Shown here piece by piece: positions 25,271-33,635 of a stretch of DNA of 64,000 bases. Positions within the stretch are counted from its first letter, which is position 1. Each line of letters starts with the position of its first letter. This DNA is from Bacillota bacterium (GTDB lineage: Bacteria; Bacillota; Clostridia; Christensenellales; SZUA-584): positions 31,017 to 95,016 of the forward strand of contig JAEYKW010000014.1 in the NCBI GenBank assembly GCA_023408075.1. Reading direction: 5' to 3'. The notes under the pieces are model-generated. The model was not told the DNA's origin, ran no database searches, and worked only from the letters and a program-made list of their open reading frames with translations. Both the position numbers and the translations under genes were made by a program.

Positions 25271-25816
25271 CTATAAAATAAAATTGTCCATAGCATTATC
25301 CATAATGTCTTGATTAATTCCTATATAACGGAGTGTAATTGATGGCGAAGAATGGTTAAACAATTCTTGAAGTAATGCGATATCTTTTGTCTTCTGATAG
25401 AAATGATACCCGAACGTCTTTCTTAGTGTATGGGTTCCTATCTCCCCATTTAAGCCGATGGCAATAGCAGCCTTATTCAATACCCTGTAAGCCTGAACTC
25501 TTGTAATAGGTTTGTTATCGCCTTTTTGAGATGCAAATAAATAGGAATTATCGGGCATACCTTCAATATAATTGGCTAATTCATCAATGATACCATTGAT
25601 CTTAACTTTCTTCTCTTTACCTGTCTTTTGTTCCTTTAGATTAATATGAGTTTGTTCCTTAACGTCCGAGACTTTCAATTTTAATATATCGGAAATTCGT
25701 AAGCCGGTATTGATCCCAAAAAGAAATAGCATATAATTTCTATAGCCTGATTTAAGCAATTCCCTTTTCATTGACTCTATAAATTTTTTGTCTCTTATTG
25801 GTTGCACAATTTCCAT
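25271..25816 (-). CDS. short tyrosine recombinase, catalytic domain only
   Basis: A 181-aa site-specific recombinase. It has almost no N-terminal core-binding domain. Arginine in NTGLRISDIL, lysine in EQKTGKEKK, HTLRK (HxxR), LFNHSS and the nucleophile in TLRYIGI are all present. The ATG follows AAGGAGAATT. Distinct from the island integrase. Such short recombinases often act on a nearby resolution or inversion site; the repeat region directly upstream (25990-26135) is a candidate target. Confidence 0.88.
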   Translation of the reverse strand: MEIVQPIRDKKFIESMKRELLKSGYRNYMLFLFGINTGLRISDILKLKVSDVKEQTHINLKEQKTGKEKKVKINGIIDELANYIEGMPDNSYLFASQKGDNKPITRVQAYRVLNKAAIAIGLNGEIGTHTLRKTFGYHFYQKTKDIALLQELFNHSSPSITLRYIGINQDIMDNAMDNFIL

Positions 25817-25989
25817 ATAATGAATTCTCCTTTTGTTGTTTTATGTAATCATTATAATACATAAAAGGTAACAAGTAAACACAATAAGTTACATATTTAA
25901 ATTATTTGGTTTGAAACTGAAGATTAGGCTTGAACAATAACAATATATGTCATTATAATGTAACAAAATATTGATTATGTTACTTTCAT

Positions 25990-26135
25990 GAACCATTGAT
26001 AATACTGGCCTGACGATACATTATTATAATGTCTTCGATTAGCACTTCGGTAGACGATATTTTACTATTAATAATCGTTATTAATAGTAGTAGTAAAAGT
26101 ACTGCGAACCCTTGATAATACTAGGCTCACGGTAC
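25990..26135. repeat. direct repeats flanking a perfect palindrome upstream of the short recombinase
   Basis: Two 30-bp imperfect direct repeats (25 of 30 matches), GAACCATTGATAATACTGGC... at 25990-26019 and GAACCCTTGATAATACTAGG... at 26106-26135. Between them lies a perfect 12-bp inverted repeat, TACTATTAATAA/TTATTAATAGTA with a 3-bp centre, at 26063-26089. The whole 25817-26377 gap has no gene. Resolution site, replication origin or operator are possible. Confidence 0.7.
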
Positions 26136-26377
26136 TGTCCGCCGCATTCAGTGTATTATATCTGATATCTAAATATACCTGTTTTCTTCTCGGTTCGATA
26201 TTCAAAATTCTTCTGAATAATAAGAAAAAATATAAAAATATAGAAATTAGATTGAATTATTGCTTATTTTATCTTAAAATATAAATTAATTGGTAATACA
26301 TCTTAATGTCCTGAAAAGCGAACATCTATAGTAGTAACTTATAATCATGTTAAAAGTGATGAAAGGATGTGCTATTT

Positions 26378-26584
26378 ATGCCGTTTCTTTGGTTGCTTTT
26401 ATCGGGTATCGCTCAAGGAATATATGGTTCAGTTGGAAATTATACAAACAGTTGTACTAAAGAACGAATAGAAAATAGTCATAAATGGTCTGCGTCTGAT
26501 AAGGGGCATGAGGCTTTAAAGGCTTGGACTGAAGAAGAAGAACGCATTCGATTAAAGTATGGCGATAGAAAGTATTACGGTTAG
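26378..26584 (+). CDS. small protein with hydrophobic N-terminus
   Basis: 68 aa. A short hydrophobic stretch (PFLWLLLSGIAQGIYG) is followed by a charged helix (KAWTEEEERIRLKYGD). The ATG is 10 bases behind GAAAGGA; a GTG 9 bases upstream lies on the SD. Its stop overlaps a possible GTG start of the next gene (TAGTG). Unrecognised. Confidence 0.5.
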   Translation: MPFLWLLLSGIAQGIYGSVGNYTNSCTKERIENSHKWSASDKGHEALKAWTEEEERIRLKYGDRKYYG

Positions 26585-26595
26585 TGAGATTGTTA

Positions 26596-26790
26596 ATGGA
26601 ACCTTCAAAAACGAATGTTGAAAAAGTAGTTTATACGGTAGCCGATATTCAAGCTCTTCTTGGCATTGGTAGACAACAGGCCTATGAGCTTGTTAATAGC
26701 GGTCAATTCCCAATCAGGAGAATGGGCAAGAAAATACTAATTGCGAAAAAGACATTTAATGCTTGGTTATACGATAAGGCAGCTGAATAA
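26596..26790 (+). CDS. excisionase-like MerR/HTH_17 DNA-binding protein
   Basis: 64 aa with the excisionase-family winged helix: VYTVADIQALLGIGRQQAYELVNSGQFPIRRMGKKILI. It could act as the recombination directionality factor for one of the two recombinases. An in-frame GTG at 26584 overlapping the previous stop is an alternative start. A close paralogue lies at 38080-38289. Confidence 0.8.
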   Translation: MEPSKTNVEKVVYTVADIQALLGIGRQQAYELVNSGQFPIRRMGKKILIAKKTFNAWLYDKAAE

Positions 26791-26795
26791 TTAAA

Positions 26796-27614
26796 ATGAG
26801 TAATAGTATAGATGAGAATAATATTGCCAAAGAAATCGGAAAGAGTCTTTTAATTGATCCCAAACACCTTGAACTCGCAAAAGCATTAAATCCAATTTAT
26901 AAAGAATATCAAAGGGCATTAAATTCTTATTACGCATCCATACCTCAGTGGATTTCTGCTATTAATGATGAATTGTTGCAATATAAAAGTATCCTTGAAC
27001 ATATTGAGAAAAAATTAGATTGGGATGCGTTACTTCAAAGTTATGAGCTATGGGGTGATTATGGATGGGCAGTAATCGGTCATGCCTATATCAAATTCCA
27101 TTTCAATCCTCCAAAAGATCAAATTGATGCAGATAAAAAAGCGTTGGGATTTTTTAAAATTAAAGATTTAATACTATTGTGGAAATCATTAAAAGAGATG
27201 CCATTCTCTAAACAAGAAATAAATGATATAAATGAATCAATTAACTGTTTTAAATACCAAAATTATAAAGCATGTACCATGGTCATTTGCGCATTAATAG
27301 ATGGAATTGGCATAAAACTGCAACACGATAACGAAATAAGATTAAAGGTTGGCAAAAAGGCAATTTCGGGAATTGAAAAAAGATTAACTAAAACGTGGAA
27401 TAGTAATACCTGTTTTTCATACTTGAGTTGTAAAAATCTATTGAAGTGCTTGTATAGATTATATGATGGCAACAATTTTGAAAATGAACCTAATGCTTAT
27501 AATCGGAATTATATTTTTCATGGTATGTCAATGCGCAAGGTTCTAAGAAAAGACTGCATTAAGCTTTACCTTATTCTATATAATCTTAAGGATTATATTG
27601 ACGCTATAAAGTAA
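26796..27614 (+). CDS. HEPN-like protein, candidate RNase toxin
   Basis: 272 aa, helical. The C-terminal part has FKYQNYKACTMVICALIDG and then NRNYIFHGMS, giving R237-N238-xxx-H242, the Rx4H motif of HEPN ribonucleases. HEPN proteins are common abortive-infection effectors. It follows the excisionase-like gene by 5 bp; no nucleotidyltransferase or other standard antitoxin is adjacent. The catalytic role is an inference from one motif and its context. Confidence 0.6.
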   Translation: MSNSIDENNIAKEIGKSLLIDPKHLELAKALNPIYKEYQRALNSYYASIPQWISAINDELLQYKSILEHIEKKLDWDALLQSYELWGDYGWAVIGHAYIKFHFNPPKDQIDADKKALGFFKIKDLILLWKSLKEMPFSKQEINDINESINCFKYQNYKACTMVICALIDGIGIKLQHDNEIRLKVGKKAISGIEKRLTKTWNSNTCFSYLSCKNLLKCLYRLYDGNNFENEPNAYNRNYIFHGMSMRKVLRKDCIKLYLILYNLKDYIDAIK

Positions 27615-27616
27615 AA

Positions 27617-27643
27617 AAGGGGTAGCTCATGGGCATACCCCTT
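27617..27643. terminator. bidirectional-type terminator between convergent genes
   Basis: AAGGGGTA (27617-27624) pairs with TACCCCTT (27636-27643). The A run before it gives a T run when read on the minus strand, so it mainly ends the minus-strand gene at 27661. Confidence 0.7.
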
Positions 27644-27660
27644 GCAATTAAGATAATAGA

Positions 27661-28068
27661 TTAATCTTCAATGTAGATAATAATTGAATAACCATCTTTT
27701 AATTCAATACCGTATCTTGCTTCACCGGTTTCCCAATAACATGATTCTTTCGAATTCTTTTTAATGTTTATAATCTGATTGGCGTCGAAGATAAAATTAA
27801 CACAAGATTCTTCATCATGATACATATCAGCTACAAATTTAAAATATCCATCTTCATATCTCTCAAATCTTGAAAAATAGATATTTTGAAATACTGTTGA
27901 TGGTGTATATATATCGGCAAAAAAACTAATTTCACCATTTGTGCTGATATATAATTCTTCAAGTTCATTACAAAGTTGCTCAAAACATAATGTGCTTTTT
28001 GTAAGTTCTTCAGTCGTGGGCTTCGGGAATTCAAGGACGTTGGATTTTTCCTTAGTATTGGTTCTCAT
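27661..28068 (-). CDS. acidic hypothetical protein next to an operator
   Basis: 135 aa, no recognised domain. It starts at the ATG 8 bases behind GGAGG (MRTNTKEKSNVLEF), 15 bases inside the longest frame. Acidic residues dominate the C-terminal half. Divergent from the small regulator at 28219, with a shared palindromic operator between them, so the pair is probably co-regulated. Confidence 0.55.
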   Translation of the reverse strand: MRTNTKEKSNVLEFPKPTTEELTKSTLCFEQLCNELEELYISTNGEISFFADIYTPSTVFQNIYFSRFERYEDGYFKFVADMYHDEESCVNFIFDANQIINIKKNSKESCYWETGEARYGIELKDGYSIIIYIED

Positions 28069-28098
28069 TTTAATTACCTCCAAAATATATTGTTTTAT

Positions 28099-28143
28099 TA
28101 TAGTGTAATTTTACACTATAGCGCAACATAAGTCAACACTATA
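28099..28143. promoter_or_regulatory. palindromic operator between divergent genes
   Basis: TATAGTGTAA (28099-28108), two bases, TTACACTATA (28111-28120): perfect 10-bp arms. A half site ACACTATA follows at 28136-28143. It overlaps the likely start-region of the minus-strand gene. The binding protein is probably the HTH protein at 28219, an inference. Confidence 0.65.
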
Positions 28144-28218
28144 ATGAAACAAAATTTTTATAATTGAATATAATGTTGCGGCATAGTATAATTAATAAAA
28201 AAGGAGATTTTAAATATC

Positions 28219-28449
28219 ATGCAAAATCCAAATGATAATAGAATTAGAAATGAAATTAAGGGGTACATTGCAAACAGTGGTTGGAGCTTAACCAATATAG
28301 TTAACGAATTAAATTCTCACAGATCAGAAGAAGAACAAACGACAACACAGAATATCTCTAATAAATTGACCAGAGGCACTATTAAATACAGCGAAGTGTT
28401 GGAGATAGCCGAAATAATCGGATATAGAATTATGTGGGTTAAGGAATGA
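28219..28449 (+). CDS. small HTH-type phage-like regulator
   Basis: 76 aa with a helix-turn-helix arrangement: IKGYIANSGWSLTNIVNELN followed by TTTQNISNKLTRGTIKYSEVLEIAEIIGYRI. The pattern resembles small Cro/C1-like or DUF6471-type regulators seen in Bacillota mobile elements. Good SD AAGGAG. Candidate repressor of the divergent operator at 28099-28143. Confidence 0.65.
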   Translation: MQNPNDNRIRNEIKGYIANSGWSLTNIVNELNSHRSEEEQTTTQNISNKLTRGTIKYSEVLEIAEIIGYRIMWVKE

Positions 28450-28552
28450 TTTTGATTTCGCATGAACGTAATAATATCAACGGTTCAGTTTAGTATCAGA
28501 AGGCCATTGGAACGAACACTCGAACAGAAGAGGTAAAGATAGAGACAATGAA

Positions 28553-28577
28553 GGGCGGGCACTAATGCCCCGTTTTG
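28553..28577 (+). terminator. terminator after the small HTH gene
   Basis: CGGGCA and TGCCCCG pair around a short loop and are followed by TTTT. Confidence 0.6.
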
Positions 28578-28640
28578 TGGAGTCAAAATCGTTAAAACCC
28601 TTTATTGATGCGGTTTTTGATGGCGGACAGCTACTAATAA

Positions 28641-28973
28641 CTATTTTGATCTTTCGTCAATCAACCAATCGATGAATCGAACCAGAAGCCTTCTTTCCTT
28701 ATCGTTGCAGCCCTTAATCTTATGAGCTATCTCACCTTCGAGGTAAGATTCAGAGGAATATACTGCGCCAAGCAAAAGAAAGTCAGGCGTAACATTTAAG
28801 GCCGAACATATCTTAATAAGTGTTTCAAGAGAAGGAATTGAATAATCGTTCTCTATATTAGAGATGTAATTACCGCTCATCCCTATTTTTTCGGCTAGCT
28901 GCTCTTGAGTAAAATTATTCTTTTTTCGTTCTTCAGCGATACGCTGACCAAACAACTTATAATCAATTTCCAT
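28641..28973 (-). CDS. XRE-family transcriptional regulator
   Basis: 110 aa. The N-terminal HTH is standard: FGQRIAEERKKNNFTQEQLAEKIGMSGNYISNIENDYSIPSLETLIKICSALNV. A short C-terminal part (ERRLLVRFIDWLID) may dimerise. Divergent from the anchored protein at 29095. Probably one of the island's maintenance repressors. Confidence 0.9.
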   Translation of the reverse strand: MEIDYKLFGQRIAEERKKNNFTQEQLAEKIGMSGNYISNIENDYSIPSLETLIKICSALNVTPDFLLLGAVYSSESYLEGEIAHKIKGCNDKERRLLVRFIDWLIDERSK

Positions 28974-29094
28974 ATAACCAAGTTAACAAGAAATAGGTTT
29001 TTATTTAACACATTAAAAGAGTATATACACTTGACATTGGAATAATACAAAATATAATAAATAGTGTAATTACTTTTATAATTGGAGGGATATT

Positions 29095-29559
29095 ATGAAA
29101 AAGGCCGGAATCATTATTATGGTAGTATTGGTTTGCGCAGTTGTTATATTCGGAATATATAAAGCTGTTGAGCGATCAAACGAACTTGAATCCACATATG
29201 ACAGAATGGTTGCAGAAGCCAAAAGCAGTTCTTATTCTTCTTACAAAACACCGACACCTACAAAAAGCTATTCGGCAAAGGATTTAGATTTAAAACTATT
29301 AGAGCAAGATCATTCTGGAGATTATATAACTTTAACTTATAAGATAACAAACAATAGTAAATATCATACATTTTCTTATGTTGAAGTTACTGTTAAATTA
29401 TTAGATGCAGATGAGAAGGTTTTAACATCAGATTGGACATATGCAGTAGATTCAAATGGACTCTATGCAGGAGATAGCCAAGAATTTGACATTATGATTA
29501 AAAAGCCGTCTGATGGTAAAGTTGAAAAATTCCAAGCTAGTATAACTGATTATCAGTAA
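29095..29559 (+). CDS. membrane-anchored or secreted FxLYD-like protein
   Basis: 154 aa. An N-terminal signal anchor (about 3-22, IIIMVVLVCAVVIFGIYKAV) is followed by a serine/threonine/proline linker and a beta-sandwich with YITLTYKITNNSKYHTFSYVEVTVKLLDADEKV. That fits the FxLYD/DUF4352-type extracellular domain. SD GGAGGG. It faces outside the cell; role on the island unknown. Confidence 0.65.
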   Translation: MKKAGIIIMVVLVCAVVIFGIYKAVERSNELESTYDRMVAEAKSSSYSSYKTPTPTKSYSAKDLDLKLLEQDHSGDYITLTYKITNNSKYHTFSYVEVTVKLLDADEKVLTSDWTYAVDSNGLYAGDSQEFDIMIKKPSDGKVEKFQASITDYQ

Positions 29560-29672
29560 GTCAAAGGAATTAATCAAGTCAAATGTATAGCTATAGTTGT
29601 AGTTGATATTCTAAAGAAACCAGACTACAATGTGGTTATAGTAACATATTTTAAAAGTAAGGAAATAACCAA

Positions 29673-29993
29673 ATGAATAGTCCAGAAGTAGCAGAAAAAC
29701 CGTATCAGGTCATGTTTGCAACTAGGGCGGATAAAAATAAAATGCTTGCGCTCTTTATTTCGCAAGACCCTGAAAAAACTAAAGAAAATATTAACAAAGT
29801 CTTCTTAGAGGCCGCTATGCTAGATTTGAGTGACGAAGAGAAACAAACGTTTGTAGATTACTTAAAATCCTTAAGTGTTGAAGAAAGACAGAATGTATTA
29901 ACGAGCATATACGATCGAATGATATCAAACTCTTGTGATAAACAGAATACCCAAAGAACCAGTAAAAGGAGGAACGATGCAAATGAACAATGA
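29673..29993 (+). CDS. hypothetical helical protein
   Basis: 106 aa, unrecognised. Predicted helices include DPEKTKENINKVFLEAAML and SDEEKQTFVDYLKSL. The SD is weak (AAGGAAATAACC). Its end overlaps the following gene by 17 bases. Confidence 0.5.
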   Translation: MNSPEVAEKPYQVMFATRADKNKMLALFISQDPEKTKENINKVFLEAAMLDLSDEEKQTFVDYLKSLSVEERQNVLTSIYDRMISNSCDKQNTQRTSKRRNDANEQ

Positions 29994-30345
29994 AACTGAG
30001 AGTGCCAATGAGAATAGAAAATATATGCTTGTACTCCAAGATAGGATCATGGTGCGCCCAGATCATTCTAAAGCATATCTTTTCTTTAATTCTGTACACG
30101 CTATAATCCATGAGACGGATAATCACTATATTATTGCAGTAAGAAGCACTGATGGAGAAATGGTGCCAGCTCAGTTCCATAAAAAAGATGAGGGTGTCGA
30201 TTTTAAGTTGGGTACAAAAATCGAATTGGATAAAGAGGCAATAAATTTTCTCTTGAGCCATTCAGCTGAAGATATATTGAATGTTAAGAATATTATTGTA
30301 GATTTTTATGTTAAACCTAAGCCTCATGGCAGAAAATCCGGCTGA
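29977..30345 (+). CDS. hypothetical protein, coupled to the preceding gene
   Basis: 122 aa from the ATG 4 bases behind AAAGGAGG; a second ATG at 29983 has better spacing (10 bases) and is equally possible. Beta-rich first half (KYMLVLQDRIMVRP, HYIIAVRST), lysine-rich tail. No family recognised. An inverted repeat CAGCGAA/TTCGCTG at 30374-30389 follows and may be a weak terminator. Confidence 0.5.
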   Translation: MQMNNETESANENRKYMLVLQDRIMVRPDHSKAYLFFNSVHAIIHETDNHYIIAVRSTDGEMVPAQFHKKDEGVDFKLGTKIELDKEAINFLLSHSAEDILNVKNIIVDFYVKPKPHGRKSG

Positions 30346-30432
30346 AATATAATTTGCAAATAGAAAATCTCATCAGCGAAGATTCGCTGTTGAAAAATAT
30401 GATGCACTCTTATTTTAAGGAACGTAGTATTA

Positions 30433-30684
30433 TCAATGGTTGGGCAGATGTTGTTCATTCGAAATGTTGTTGATACGGCAACAGTTGGGATTTGTTTCTA
30501 CAATGAATTTCGCTAGTGGTTTCCCACTCGCCATATTATATAGAAGAAAAGAGTCTACAGGAACCCCGTACACCCATACTGGTATTTGATATCTTAACGA
30601 AATTATCCGTTGAGTACAGGAACGGACGGACGGACTTTTCCGTAGGTTAACAAACGAGCCGAATTTTCGGCTGGTCATATTCAA
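30433..30684 (-). pseudogene. possible remnant of a bacterial SH3 (SH3_3) domain
   Basis: The 83-codon frame contains FVNLRKSPSV and IPVWVYGVPVD, and later GKPLAKFIVET. These are recognisable pieces of an SH3_3 repeat (VNLRxxPS, VxVYGxxxxGW, GYxxxKFI), but the centre does not fit and no strong SD is visible. It may be a decayed tail of a phage lysin or similar protein. The rest of the 30346-30806 gap shows nothing else. Confidence 0.3.
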
Positions 30685-30806
30685 CTAGTAAATAGATTAC
30701 CAGTTAACCGACTCGGATTCAGATGAAACCAAATTGACTAGAAGCGACATGCCTTCATAAAAGATTGGCCGATTTTTCGACCGATGTCGTTATCCTTAAG
30801 GTTTTG

Positions 30807-31838
30807 TTATAAAAGCTGATATTTATCGGAATCTTCAATCTTAGAATACTTTTCAAATAGATCAGCGATATCTTTAAGCAACTCTTTCTTCTTGTCGGTA
30901 GAAATACTTTTCGTCTTATCATAAGGAAGCCCCAATAAAGCTAAAAGCATAGAGGGATCTTCGCCTAAATTTTCGTTAAGGCCATATGATTTATAAATAA
31001 TATAATGTAAGTGCTTTTTACTCATTATACTAAACATATCAACAAAATCATATATTGTTCTTAATGTAATGTCCGGCAGTTCATCTAATTTTTGATTTAT
31101 GCTAATTCGTCTATCATTCGTTAATTTGGCAACAATAGAACTATGAAGATTGTACATTTTATATTCGATCATTTCATTGTCTGCAATCAATGCAGCTATA
31201 CCAAATGAAAAATTGCCTGGGGATGTCTTGTCGATACGGCTTAATGTATATAATATCGAATTTAGGGTTATCCAGTTTGACGTTAATAATTCTTTTGCCA
31301 AGATTCTTTTTACGGTATCGATATCTAGATTAATATAAATGATATAACCATTATCATCTTCTGTATATAAATTGTAATCATACTTGGGCAGTCCGTCCAA
31401 ATCTTTATTATCATTAATACGATTTATCAATTCGTCAACCGTAAAACCAAGACGCTCTATTTCAGAATTGATAAAATCCACTAACGTTTCTGGAACATCA
31501 ATTTGTCGTATGACATCATCATAAGTTTTAATTCCAGTATCTTTCAATCTATCTGGATCAGAAAAATACTCTATAACATATTTATCTAGATGAGAATATG
31601 CGGTATCTTTATCTCCACAAATAGATTCTATCATTAATATAAGATCTTCTAATGAGATGTTTTTATAATCGCCTTTGTCGAATTTGGAAATGTACGCATT
31701 GGATTTTCCTATTTTCCCTGCTAGTACATTTGCATTCACTTTGTATTCGAGCCTTAACTTTTTTAAATAATCTGTCAATTTGTCTGTAATATCGAATTTA
31801 ATTTTATCTAAGCTTGGCGTAAATACCATATTATACAT
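30807..31838 (-). CDS. large XRE-like regulator with long C-terminal domain
   Basis: 343 aa. An HTH is visible at about residues 25-75 (LRLEYKVNANVLAGKIGKSN, then AYISKFDKGDYKNISLEDLI). The following 260 residues are helical and unrecognised. Good SD AAAGGAG. Divergent from the ADP-ribosyltransferase-like gene, with an inverted repeat between them (31855-31877), so it is a likely repressor or antitoxin-type regulator of that gene. Confidence 0.65.
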   Translation of the reverse strand: MYNMVFTPSLDKIKFDITDKLTDYLKKLRLEYKVNANVLAGKIGKSNAYISKFDKGDYKNISLEDLILMIESICGDKDTAYSHLDKYVIEYFSDPDRLKDTGIKTYDDVIRQIDVPETLVDFINSEIERLGFTVDELINRINDNKDLDGLPKYDYNLYTEDDNGYIIYINLDIDTVKRILAKELLTSNWITLNSILYTLSRIDKTSPGNFSFGIAALIADNEMIEYKMYNLHSSIVAKLTNDRRISINQKLDELPDITLRTIYDFVDMFSIMSKKHLHYIIYKSYGLNENLGEDPSMLLALLGLPYDKTKSISTDKKKELLKDIADLFEKYSKIEDSDKYQLL

Positions 31839-31854
31839 AATATCAACTCCTTTA

Positions 31855-31877
31855 AGTTAATTATAGACGAATTAACT
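31855..31877. promoter_or_regulatory. inverted repeat operator between regulator and ADP-ribosyltransferase gene
   Basis: AGTTAATT (31855-31862) and AATTAACT (31870-31877), perfect 8-bp arms with a 7-bp spacer, just before the regulator SD. Further AGTTAAT-like and AATTA-rich matches follow up to the plus-strand promoter (TTGACG at 31927, TACAAT at 31948). Confidence 0.6.
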
Positions 31878-32046
31878 CGAAATTGCAACAGATTAAAAAG
31901 TTAATAAAAAATAATTAAAAATGTGCTTGACGATTAATTTTTTGTGATACAATATAAAATGAAGAAAAATAGTTGGCATTAGTAACTGGAAGGGAGCCAT
32001 ACGCCAAGAGAGGCTTGAATGATAATAAAAGGAAGGAGTTGTTGCA

Positions 32047-32865
32047 ATGATACAAGAAGAAAAAAACAGAGAAAGCCGTATTCGTCGTTTAGCACATAAC
32101 CAAGGATATAGCATTGAGAAATCCAGAGCGGCTATTAGTGGTAATAATTTGGGAGGTTACAGAGTAATTCGTGGTCAATACGGACGGGCTGAAGCTGGCG
32201 ATAAATATAATATGTCTCTAGAAGATGTTGAAAAATATCTTGACTATAAGAAATATCATGCCCCTTTTGCTTCGGTGGCAATTAGACATGGAAAACACAC
32301 GCTACACGCTTGGGAGTATTACAAGAAAGTATATGGAAATATCCCGCCAAGACACCGTCTGAAGATCTTGCTTGACGAGATATACAGCTATCGCGCATTT
32401 GATATCGAAGAATTCTTTGAGTATCTTGAGGATATTCTGAAAAATGAAACGCAGGAACAATTTGATGCTCGAATTAATACAACAAGGAAACGAATTGGAC
32501 ATTTGCTTAACGAAAACATGATTACGGTTTTCAGAGGATCAACAGAAAATAGTCTAAGTTCTGATGATGCGCTTTCTTGGACTTATGACAAAGATGTTGC
32601 AAGATGGTTTGCTTTAAGATTTGTAGACGTGGGGTTTACAAAAAGACCTCAGATTCTTACAGCGCAAGTAGATGTATCAGATATTTTAGATGTTTTAGAA
32701 GACACAAATGAAAAGGAAGTCGTTGTTATTCCTCCGAATTTATGTGGCTCCTTGTTTGACGAACAGTCCGAAGATATCAGCTATGACAAAGAATTCATGC
32801 ATGAATTTCAACAAAAAAGAGCTGCATATCAGAAAGAAATAATAGATGCACTTATTAATGAATAA
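32047..32865 (+). CDS. ADP-ribosyltransferase-like protein with an N-terminal accessory domain
   Basis: 272 aa. Residues 1-66 form a small domain (RIRRLAHNQGYSIEKSR, NLGGYRVI, MSLEDVEKYL) also found alone in the next gene. The C-terminal part reads ITVFRGSTEN, ALSWTYDKDVARWFALRF and NEKEVVVIPP. That gives the R-S-E triad of arginine-type ADP-ribosyltransferases: R163, S177 of SWT, and E222-x-E224. Target unknown; toxin, anti-phage effector or host-modifying enzyme are possible. SD AAGGAG, 8 bases. Confidence 0.7.
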   Translation: MIQEEKNRESRIRRLAHNQGYSIEKSRAAISGNNLGGYRVIRGQYGRAEAGDKYNMSLEDVEKYLDYKKYHAPFASVAIRHGKHTLHAWEYYKKVYGNIPPRHRLKILLDEIYSYRAFDIEEFFEYLEDILKNETQEQFDARINTTRKRIGHLLNENMITVFRGSTENSLSSDDALSWTYDKDVARWFALRFVDVGFTKRPQILTAQVDVSDILDVLEDTNEKEVVVIPPNLCGSLFDEQSEDISYDKEFMHEFQQKRAAYQKEIIDALINE

Positions 32866-32913
32866 ATGCGGCGAAATGAAAAATCATAATTTATCTAAGG
32901 AGGTATTTTATAA

Positions 32914-33138
32914 ATGACGAATGATGCGAAAGAACTGAAGAACTTGGATATGCGGTTACGCAGGAGAGCAAGAACTCAGGGATTTAACCTAATAAAATCT
33001 CGTAGCACATTAGATATTAACCATTGCGGCGGCTACATGATTGTAGATTCAAGTAACGTAACAGTTTCGGGCCAACATTTTGATATGTTTGAGGATGACG
33101 TAGAAAAGTTTTTGAATGAAGGGGTGGTTGTATATTGA
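32914..33138 (+). CDS. stand-alone copy of the ART accessory domain
   Basis: 74 aa. LRRRARTQGFNLIKSRSTL, GGYMIVDSS and MFEDDVEKFLNEG align with residues 10-66 of the upstream ADP-ribosyltransferase-like protein. Strong SD (TAAGGAGGT). Similar small proteins are widespread in Bacillota and Actinobacteria elements, as I recall, without known function. It could bind the full-length protein or DNA. Confidence 0.7.
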   Translation: MTNDAKELKNLDMRLRRRARTQGFNLIKSRSTLDINHCGGYMIVDSSNVTVSGQHFDMFEDDVEKFLNEGVVVY

Positions 33139-33425
33139 ACAATGAAAGAAATAAAAATCAATTTCTCAAATCAATTCATAATACCAATATGTTTCATCAA
33201 ACCTAACCTAATTTCTGAAAATCCATTTTCTCTATAGGTATAAGGAAAGCTGTTTAAAAGACTAAACTCTTGGCCTGATTCTTTTGAAGAGCACTTGCTA
33301 AACGTGGCAAGAAGAGAACATTGAAAACCGAATATGAAAAAACAGATTAATGGCCTAGCCAATTTAAACTTGGCAGCCTAATTAGAGTACCATTCAAAAC
33401 AAATTTATTAAGGAAGTGATGATTT

Positions 33426-33620
33426 ATACAAACTAAAGAATATGAAAAGGCAGCTACAACTCCAGTGTTTCTTCAAAGATTGGCCGGATATCTAATGTGC
33501 AAGGGATATGTCCTTGTTGACTTAAGGCCAAACACCAAAGCACCAGACAAAAATGTTTTTTACTTTCGAAATACTTCAGAAATCCAACAAGCCATAAAAG
33601 AATATACTGGCAAGTCTTAA
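33426..33620 (+). CDS. DUF5659-like small protein with apparent ATA start
   Basis: 64 codons with LQRLAGYLMCKGYVLVDLRPNTKAPDKNVFYFRNT and ending QQAIKEYTGKS, a pattern of the DUF5659 family (short proteins where a residue run FxF follows a KGY/DLxPN part). An in-frame TGA at 33420 blocks any upstream start. No ATG, GTG or TTG lies near the SD (AAGGAAGTGAT, 33410-33420). ATA at 33426 is 9 bases behind the SD core. A downstream GTG (33465) would cut off the domain's first helix and has no SD. Confidence 0.6.
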   Translation: MQTKEYEKAATTPVFLQRLAGYLMCKGYVLVDLRPNTKAPDKNVFYFRNTSEIQQAIKEYTGKS

Positions 33621-33635
33621 TTTTGGAGTGTGCGA

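Noticed and set aside
33143..33238. 31-codon frame between the 74-aa protein and the DUF5659-like gene
   Set aside because: No SD, no family pattern, AT-rich chance frame.
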